Of a stretch of 11,136 nucleotides of DNA, positions 7,801 through 11,136 are shown in pieces. Every line of letters begins with the position of its first letter. Within the stretch, counting starts at the first letter, position 1. Origin of the DNA: UBA2279 sp041595875 (GTDB lineage: Bacteria; Actinomycetota; Coriobacteriia; Anaerosomatales; Anaerosomataceae); contig JBFHJN010000069.1 in the NCBI GenBank assembly GCA_041595875.1, forward strand, positions 1-11,136, given 5' to 3'. The notes beneath the pieces are model-generated. The model worked only from the letters and a program-made list of their open reading frames with translations, was not told the DNA's origin and did not search any database. A program made the translations under genes and the position numbers.

Positions 7801-8177
7801 CGGTACAGGCGCGTGCGCGTCTGCTACTGGACAACGGTGCCGTCGTGGACGACGCGCTTGTGTCAACGCGGATCGACAGCATCACCATCCCTGGTACCTT
7901 GACGCGTCACTCGCTCCAGACGATCCAGCTTGAGGAGGGTGTGGACCTGGGTCGTGACGTGTGGTTGGGGCAGCTGCGCGTTGTGAGTGATGGAATCAAC
8001 GAGTACGTGGTCTACGTTAGTCATATCTGGGAGACGACCACAGGCGAGCGGAAGGTGGGCCTGGTGGTGTCGCGCAACACCGACGAGACGGTGCAGTGGT
8101 CGCGCATAACCGGTGAGCCAATACTTCTTGGGGTGCCAGGAGAGGACTACCTCTACGTGGTGGCTGACGTACCATGA
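4830..8177 (+). CDS. MuF-type minor head protein with large C-terminal kinase-like extension
   Basis: An 1115-residue protein, far longer than typical MuF proteins (roughly 300-500 residues). Residues about 1-270 are a head morphogenesis domain of the SPP1 gp7/Mu F kind: helical N-terminus, RTRTAEAFNAGTLNYLSQTG, the Cys239-x-His241 motif in DATCAHANGQ, and HPNCTRHF at 259-266. Residues about 270-620 are helical. Residues about 630-890 resemble an atypical PI3/4-kinase/HipA-like kinase: GFFIKPF (Lys677), AVERWNVWLA (Glu691), hinge YTVMDL (720-725), TDNLDGHGANYLV (Asp776, Asp779, His781, Asn784) and PIDREGTFF (Asp802). Residues about 890-1115 are unknown, ending beta-rich. MuF proteins sit inside the capsid near the portal and some are fused to enzymes or toxins, so a packaged and injected effector is plausible. 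The start ATG has no clear SD. The MuF call is firm; the kinase activity is inference. Confidence 0.8.
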   Translation: MAINIGPSPEERAIAFILGEFKRYQNILSSVEESTRDLPYSGLSAGAQRQILSEQQRRLTRSLNALTQRIDAWSTREIPSAYVQGRLAAQALLNDARLELTPFDDEAMALISRDTADRLGASMRATREDFLRRRGWTEGLLNKNLRAVSPEAVPKALRNALLRGDLTPTTFAQAVQERVWQGDLLATDAAGRRWQPEAYARMVVRTRTAEAFNAGTLNYLSQTGVGRVEVSDGDQDATCAHANGQVWTVEYAMQNILAHPNCTRHFYPVPGRGRADRTTQLDAANRVGKVAKTTAQALVAVARARTAYVALSGLLSEPGRRVITESVERVSSSPYAQIIEFPFERLRQLEHELVDYVRPMLKAAGDFERQIVRQRLPAVWRRAASDLTQRLRGASGGAPAAVTAISTPEEIDATTLARQTDVARITRTFREEVTQLEQDLLRGVGARAGAAAPVADAAVVGWEPTLRLQQLDQFTENLLDVVARVRTVSTLELEQAPITIGVSRPARELRQFLAENPPNVFDILPLSEARRAELGGAIVPEFLEGQYERITEFAERLRFGEIRILEFEARRAELDGLLAYSRVSSVLLPPRWAQLLDEFGPRDAADRIMIELWEDGFGGGVTKTVTKFDEFFATNELLTFHSDLRRLLTELGWEPVSLAAHGQNGAPLLTNNGFFIKPFEGYDGRLGPAVERWNVWLAQRLGINMPASGPSIMLNEVGRYTVMDLREELTTLDRLLASDDFTGPRDFLRRLARGEALSTNELEQLGNARLLNLVTDNLDGHGANYLVRQADNGEILEFVPIDREGTFFFTGKYLPLGTWTESIFEAVWDYSLSVGGSPITRMLDSGVGDPGRTARWLRLDPDPGIDSGRLPLFGVKREKAAIPVLASSQAPDLARELNEVPTRRFVPAGLQNILIDQRGEMFTNAVQRVSSTQFEVLQRFARGEYFDEMMEEARGAYRGILGLTEGWDVRPDGRIELPEGVIEELQRDLLAVQARARLLLDNGAVVDDALVSTRIDSITIPGTLTRHSLQTIQLEEGVDLGRDVWLGQLRVVSDGINEYVVYVSHIWETTTGERKVGLVVSRNTDETVQWSRITGEPILLGVPGEDYLYVVADVP
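6717..7500 (+). other. Kinase-like domain segment within the MuF protein
   Basis: This part encodes about residues 630-890. Seen in order: a beta-strand pair with Lys677 (IKPF), helix C with Glu691 (VERWNVWLAQRLGI), an extended YTVMDLREEL hinge, a helical C-lobe, a catalytic-loop-like TDNLDGHGANYL (776-786), and a metal-site-like FVPIDREGTFF (Asp802). The D-x-x-D-G-H-x-x-N plus I-D spacing fits PI3/4-kinase-like and HipA-like bacterial kinases rather than Hanks-type protein kinases, which have HRD and DFG. All candidate catalytic residues are present, so the domain may be active. Its substrate (protein, lipid or nucleotide) cannot be told from the sequence. Boundaries are approximate. Confidence 0.65.
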
Positions 8178-8458
8178 TCTACTTTATCCCCTACACCAAC
8201 CGGTTTGAGGTACCTGAGAACGTGGCAGACGTACGCGAGCTCATCGATGCCGGTGGGATACGACAGCAGCCGACTATGTCACTTGGGGCGGGACGCGCCC
8301 CTGGACCCTCCTGGCAGGTGGGACGTTTTGGTCTCGTCCTGGACGGCGACACGTGGACCCGCGGCAACGCGTTGGCCGCGGCGCAGCAGTGGGGGGTTGG
8401 GTTAGTGGAGCTGGACGTCGACTTCACCGAGCTCGCCGACCTACTCCCGGTAGCATAG
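8174..8458 (+). CDS. Unknown 94-residue protein coupled to the MuF gene
   Basis: Not recognised. The ATG overlaps the TGA of the MuF gene (ATGA, 8174-8177) and there is little SD, so translation is probably coupled to the MuF gene. It ends 4 bases before the head closure gene, so it is tightly packed in the operon and unlikely to be spurious. The protein is acidic (about 12 Asp/Glu against 6 Arg and no Lys), starts with a hydrophobic strand MIYFIPYTNRFEVP, has a Gly/Pro-rich loop in the middle (LGAGRAPGPSWQVG) and ends in an acidic helix (FTELADLLPVA). No signal peptide or membrane helix. Alternatives are a small head component, a chaperone for the large MuF protein, or an inhibitor of its kinase-like domain; the position allows all three. 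Confidence 0.7.
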   Translation: MIYFIPYTNRFEVPENVADVRELIDAGGIRQQPTMSLGAGRAPGPSWQVGRFGLVLDGDTWTRGNALAAAQQWGVGLVELDVDFTELADLLPVA

Positions 8459-8462
8459 GCGC

Positions 8463-8807
8463 ATGATCGACCTGGAGTACCTGCCGCAGCGGGCCACCTT
8501 CTCGCGCCTGGATACCACGGCCTCGGTGGACGAGTTTGGTGATCCGGACGCGGCGTACGTGGCGTACGCCAGCAACCACCCGGTGCACGTGCAGGGGGTC
8601 AAGCCACAGACGGACCAGCGCACCGAGCGGCGTCTGGACGATGGGTTTGTGACCATCTGGGTCTACCCCACCATCACACCTGAGCGGTTCGACCGCGTGG
8701 TGGTGGGCGCCAAGACCTACCAGATCGAGGGTCTGGTGGTCGAGTGGACCGACTTCGACGCGGAACTTGATCACTACGAGGTTGCCGCCGTCGAGCTCCG
8801 CGCGTGA
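8463..8807 (+). CDS. Head closure (head-tail stopper) protein
   Basis: A 114-residue beta-barrel-like protein. The pattern fits the head-tail joining family (SPP1 gp16/HK97 gp7-type stoppers): RATFSRLDTTASVDEFGDPD near the N-terminus, a central RRLDDGFVTIWVYPTITPE with a loop, then FDRVVVGAKTYQIEGLVVEW and a last strand HYEVAAVELRA. These proteins attach below the adaptor and close the DNA channel after packaging. The start ATG 8463 lies 4 bases after the previous stop with only a weak SD, so coupled translation is likely. Its stop overlaps the next start (GTGA). The order adaptor - MuF - unknown - stopper - gp10-like - terminator supports it. Confidence 0.68.
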   Translation: MIDLEYLPQRATFSRLDTTASVDEFGDPDAAYVAYASNHPVHVQGVKPQTDQRTERRLDDGFVTIWVYPTITPERFDRVVVGAKTYQIEGLVVEWTDFDAELDHYEVAAVELRA

Positions 8808-9391
8808 CCGCCCGCGAGCGTGTCCTCGGCGACGGTGGGACTGCACGCACGGCAGCCGGCACGGTAGCCGACACCGAGATCAGGCGCGCGCTGCGCCTGC
8901 AACGCTCGGCGGGGTCGCAGAGCTTCTTCAGTGTGCAGATCACACTGGACCGCAAGCAGATTCTCCGGTTCCCGCAACGTGACGCGCAACTGCGACGTAC
9001 CCTTGAAAACATAGGCGTGATCGCGGTTGAGGAGGCCAAGCGTCTGGCCCCGGTGGAGACCGGTAAGCTGCGCAGCAACATCCGCTACACCATCAGCCAA
9101 CGCGCGCTGCGTTCGGCCAGCCGCACGGGAACCGGTGAGATGGTGCTGACCGTCGGATCGGAGGGCACGCCCTACGCCATCTACCAGGAGGTGGGGACGG
9201 TCTACACCCCACCGCACCCCTTCCTGCGGCCGGCGCTGGTGATCGCCCTAGGCCGGTTCAAGCTCCAGGCACGTGCCAGTCTGACCTCACGCGGCCTGCA
9301 CCGCAGTGCCACTTTGTTGTACCGCGACCGCTCGTTGCTGGGCAAGCCGGTCTACTCGTCCTACCGGGCCCGTACCGACGCCGGCAGCTAG
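8804..9391 (+). CDS. HK97 gp10-like tail completion/neck protein
   Basis: A 195-residue protein starting at GTG 8804, which overlaps the preceding TGA (GTGA). Residues 73-97 (AVEEAKRLAPVETGKLRSNI) carry the A..LAPVxTGxLRxSI-type motif typical of HK97 gp10 proteins, and residues 121-146 (GTPYAIYQEVGT, then PPHPFLRPAL) carry the matching PYA..xE.GT....PFLRPAL motif. This family sits at the neck between head closure and the tail tube end. The first 45 residues are an Arg/Ala-rich extension before the family core, and about 45 basic residues follow it (SLTSRGLHRS to SSYRARTDAGS); both are longer than usual. If a later start were used the extension would be shorter, but no good in-frame alternative with SD is visible. 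Confidence 0.83.
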   Translation: MTARERVLGDGGTARTAAGTVADTEIRRALRLQRSAGSQSFFSVQITLDRKQILRFPQRDAQLRRTLENIGVIAVEEAKRLAPVETGKLRSNIRYTISQRALRSASRTGTGEMVLTVGSEGTPYAIYQEVGTVYTPPHPFLRPALVIALGRFKLQARASLTSRGLHRSATLLYRDRSLLGKPVYSSYRARTDAGS

Positions 9392-9400
9392 GATGTACGC

Positions 9401-9832
9401 ATGACCGCCCCTGTTGTGCCCTCACCAACCGTGACCTTCATCAACTGGGCGAAGGCTAACGCGGCCATCGCCGGCCTGGTAGGTACCAGCGTGTCCTCCA
9501 AGCATCCGGGTGATGTCTTTCCATGGGTCGAGGTGCGCATGGTGCCGGGGATCGTCAACTTTCCGGAGGCCACCGTGACCACGGCGCGCCTGCAGATCAA
9601 CGTGCTAGGCGGGCGCAAGGGCAACGGGTTCCCGAACTGGGCGGTGGCCGACCCCGTGGTGCGTACCCTCATCGCCGAGATCAAGGCGTTCAGCCAGTGG
9701 GAGAGCGGCGACGCGCACCTGGCGGACCTGTCTCTGATCGAGGAGCCGCAGCAGCTGGAAGACCCAGATACGGGCGACGCCCGGTACTGGATGGACATCG
9801 TCGCCACAGTGAGGAGAAGCGATGGTCAGTAG
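9401..9832 (+). CDS. Tail terminator protein
   Basis: A 143-residue protein of mixed alpha/beta pattern placed between the gp10-like and major tail genes, the position of tail terminators (lambda gpU, HK97 gp10-11 region). The N-terminal helix FINWAKANAAIAGLVG is followed by strands WVEVRMVPG, EATVTTARLQINVLGG, a helix ADPVVRTLIAEIKAF, and closing strands with RYWMDIVATVRR. This is the order of DUF3168/gpU-like proteins, in which a hexamer caps the tail tube and binds the head. The start ATG 9401 has a weak AGGA at 9391-9394. The gene overlaps the next by 11 bases. Assignment is by fold pattern and position, not by a unique motif. Confidence 0.68.
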   Translation: MTAPVVPSPTVTFINWAKANAAIAGLVGTSVSSKHPGDVFPWVEVRMVPGIVNFPEATVTTARLQINVLGGRKGNGFPNWAVADPVVRTLIAEIKAFSQWESGDAHLADLSLIEEPQQLEDPDTGDARYWMDIVATVRRSDGQ

Positions 9833-10058
9833 AAAGCAGACGGTAGAGGTGGGTGTGCATCCCGACCTGACTGTTGTGATTCAGCAGGTACGCATCCACG
9901 ATGACCTGATCCTGCAGCGCGGGCAAACCGTGAAGATGGCACGGTCCCAGGCCGAGGAGCTGGTAGAGTCCAGCACGTACAGAGGCCGGCCGGTGCTGGT
10001 GATCCTCGATGACGGGATCGACAACGACCAGGACGACCAGCCAGAGTCCGACGACTGA
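9822..10058 (+). CDS. Small unknown protein with acidic tail
   Basis: Not recognised. The protein has 78 residues. The start ATG 9822 overlaps the end of the terminator gene by 11 bases and follows GAGGAG at 9811-9816. The N-terminal two thirds are strand-rich and moderately basic (VSRKQTVEVGVHPDLTVVIQ, then RGQTVKMARSQAEELVES). The last residues are nearly all Asp, Gln and Glu (DDGIDNDQDDQPESDD), likely disordered. It sits between terminator and major tail protein, where actinophages often carry a small gene of unknown function; it could be a minor tail component or a chaperone. Tight spacing and a good SD support it being translated. Confidence 0.72.
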   Translation: MVSRKQTVEVGVHPDLTVVIQQVRIHDDLILQRGQTVKMARSQAEELVESSTYRGRPVLVILDDGIDNDQDDQPESDD

Positions 10059-10069
10059 GGAGATGATCC

Positions 10070-10633
10070 ATGGCCAAGGACACGACCGAGGTCCTACTGG
10101 GACCCGGCGAACTCTATGTGGCACCGGTAGCGGCCGGCGTGCCAGAGGCCCGACCCACCAACCCGACGACCGCCATTGCCGGCAACTGGGACAGCGTGGG
10201 CTACACCGAGGACGGCGTCAACATCGTCGCCGATCTCGAGTACTCGTTCTTCACCCCGGCCGAGGAGCCCGACCCCATCGCCACGCTGAAGGACTCACAG
10301 GAGGTGCACTTCCGGTGCGTCGCCGCGCAGTTCTCGCTCACGCAGCTGCAGCGCGCGTTGGGTGGCGGCACCATCACGCCCAACACCCCCGCCGCGGGGT
10401 TCACGCGCTACACCCCGCCTGCCACGACCGGCTACGACAGCTTCTCGCTGCTGTTCCGGACCAAGGCACCAGGTACGGCCAAGACGCGTGACGTCTACGT
10501 GCCACATGCCATCTCGATGTCGTCGGTGGACGTGCCGCACACCAAGGGCGCCAACCCCTCGGTGGTCGCACTCGACTTCCGCGCCATCAAGGTGTCGGGC
10601 ACCGACATCTTCGACGTCACGGACGAAGACTGA
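10070..10633 (+). CDS. Major tail tube protein
   Basis: A 187-residue beta-rich protein forming the stacked rings of the tail tube. The start ATG 10070 follows GAGGAG at 10057-10062 with a 7-base spacer. Features of tail tube proteins: a strand LLGPGELYVAPV near the N-terminus, WDSVGYTEDGVNIVADLEY (the G-Y-T-x-E/D-G-V pattern common in actinophage tail tubes), a short helix FSLTQLQRALGG, and long C-terminal strands FSLLFRTKAP and HAISMSSVDVPHTKG, with a VALDFRAIKV strand before the end. It directly precedes the frameshifting chaperone gene, as in most siphoviruses. The stop overlaps the next ATG by one base (TGATG). Confidence 0.82.
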   Translation: MAKDTTEVLLGPGELYVAPVAAGVPEARPTNPTTAIAGNWDSVGYTEDGVNIVADLEYSFFTPAEEPDPIATLKDSQEVHFRCVAAQFSLTQLQRALGGGTITPNTPAAGFTRYTPPATTGYDSFSLLFRTKAPGTAKTRDVYVPHAISMSSVDVPHTKGANPSVVALDFRAIKVSGTDIFDVTDED

Positions 10634-11031
10634 TGGCAGACGCGCAGGTTGAGGAGCTGCGCGCGCGCGACGACATCCAGGACTTCGACGACAGCGCCGA
10701 GCTGGAGGCCTTCCTGGACGAGACGGACCACCGTCCCTGGAAGTTCCGCTTCGACGGTGAGGTCTACGAGCTCGACTTCGCGCGCCTGACCGGTGCCATC
10801 ATGCTTCGCTACATGCTGGCGTCGATCACGGTGCGGCTCCAGATGCTGGACACCCTGCTGTACCAGGCGCTGGGTGAGGACGGCGAGAAGCGGTTCAAGG
10901 TCGCGGCCAGCAAGCCTGGTTCGTGGCCCAAGGTCAACGCCATCCTGACCGAGTTCGCAGACAGGCTCAACGGCCAGGGAAAAGCGTCACGGACGGTGCC
11001 AAACATCTCGTTGGGCACTGGGGGTTCCTAG
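10633..11031 (+). CDS. Tail assembly chaperone, unshifted product (lambda G-like)
   Basis: A 132-residue protein that binds the tape measure during tail assembly. The N-terminus is acidic (ELRARDDIQDFDDSAELEAF), followed by a beta pair PWKFRFDGEVYELDF and helices (LTGAIMLRYMLASI, LQMLDTLLYQAL), then FKVAASKPGSWPKVNAILTEFADRLNG. It follows the major tail gene with a one-base overlap. The G/T-type arrangement is completed by a slippery site at 10977-10983, 45 bases before the stop. The residues after that site are a short tail (ASRTVPNISLGTGGS) that is not needed in the shifted product. Assigned by position, fold pattern and slippery site. Confidence 0.78.
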   Translation: MADAQVEELRARDDIQDFDDSAELEAFLDETDHRPWKFRFDGEVYELDFARLTGAIMLRYMLASITVRLQMLDTLLYQALGEDGEKRFKVAASKPGSWPKVNAILTEFADRLNGQGKASRTVPNISLGTGGS

Positions 11032-11136
11032 TCCGTCAGTGGGTCGAGGTCGAGGTGCTGATGATGACGCAGTACCAGATGGACCCGACGGCTGTTGCTG
11101 CCGCTCCCTGGCGCCGGCTGCGCGTGCTTCTGAAGC
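10633..11136 (+). CDS. Tail assembly chaperone, -1 frameshifted product (GT-like), partial
   Basis: Translation can slip back one base at G GGA AAA (10977-10983), after Lys117 (aaa), into a frame that continues SVTDGAKHLVGHWGFLV, then RQWVEVEVLMMTQYQMDP, then PWRRLRVLLK and runs off the window end with no stop. The QMDPTAVAAAPWRRLRVLL segment resembles the T part of siphophage chaperones, which recruits tail subunits. The longer product is made in small amount relative to the short one and helps set the tail length with the tape measure protein. The 3' end and full length lie outside the window. The frame and slippery site are seen; use in vivo is inferred from the strong family precedent. 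Confidence 0.75.
10977..10983 (+). promoter_or_regulatory. -1 ribosomal frameshift slippery heptamer G GGA AAA
   Basis: The sequence GGGAAAA is in register with the zero frame (codons cag gga aaa), giving the canonical X XXY YYZ form. A tRNA pair on GGA AAA can re-pair on GGG AAA. A weak stem follows 12 bases later (GTGCC 10996-11000 with GGCAC 11014-11018, 13-base loop, extendable by a G-U and a C-G pair). Confidence 0.78.
10994..11020 (+). promoter_or_regulatory. Weak stem-loop after the slippery site
   Basis: GTGCC (10996-11000) pairs with GGCAC (11014-11018); a G-U pair and a C-G pair (10994/11020) can extend it to 7 bp. The loop is 13 bases. It begins about 10-12 bases after the slippery heptamer, a usual stimulator distance, but the stem is short and may be chance. 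Confidence 0.35.

Noticed and set aside
11017..11031. Second slippery site in ctgggggttcctag
   Set aside because: In the zero frame (act ggg ggt tcc) a -1 slip would give poor re-pairing; G GGA AAA upstream is canonical.
1..11136. Search for tRNA, CRISPR, integrase, insertion sequence or att site
   Set aside because: Coding sequence fills nearly the whole window and none of these was seen.

Overview
The window looks like part of the late structural (head and tail) operon of a tailed dsDNA phage. It most resembles a siphovirus of a high-GC Gram-positive (actinobacterial) host. The base composition is GC-rich, Shine-Dalgarno (SD) sequences are strong (AGGAGG type), GTG and TTG starts occur, and all genes lie on the + strand with overlaps or very short gaps. 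No host gene, tRNA, integrase, insertion sequence or CRISPR array was seen. The host assignment is inferred from composition and gene style, not proven.

Layout: the 3' part of the portal gene (1-1506, start lies before the window); a capsid protease fused to a scaffold domain, with a strong in-frame internal start that could make free scaffold (1451-2533); a small DUF2190-like decoration or stabilisation protein (2536-2892); the HK97-fold major capsid protein (2909-4039); a perfect 11-bp terminator hairpin (4057-4082); a small Rho-N/SAP-like protein (4138-4380); a probable head-tail adaptor starting at TTG (4413-4817); a very large 1115-residue MuF-type minor head protein (4830-8177); a 94-residue unknown overlapping its stop (8174-8458); head closure (8463-8807); HK97 gp10-like neck or tail completion protein (8804-9391); tail terminator (9401-9832); an acidic small unknown (9822-10058); major tail tube protein (10070-10633); and the tail assembly chaperone gene (10633-11031) with a canonical G GGA AAA slippery site for -1 frameshifting into an overlapping frame that runs off the window end.

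How they work together: protease, scaffold, capsid and decoration proteins build and mature the prohead around the portal. The adaptor, closure, neck and terminator proteins join head to tail. The tail tube protein and frameshifted chaperones serve tail assembly, with the tape measure expected just downstream.

The most notable item is the MuF protein. Its N-terminal 270 residues are a normal MuF/SPP1 gp7-type head morphogenesis domain. A C-terminal extension of about 840 residues contains, around residues 630-890, a series of motifs that match an atypical PI3/4-kinase/HipA-like kinase fold: candidate ATP-binding Lys677, helix-C Glu691, hinge 720-725, catalytic loop 776-784 and metal-binding Asp802. 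This suggests a capsid-carried, possibly injected, kinase-like effector. The small downstream unknown is a candidate partner or immunity protein. These functional proposals are inference from motifs and position.
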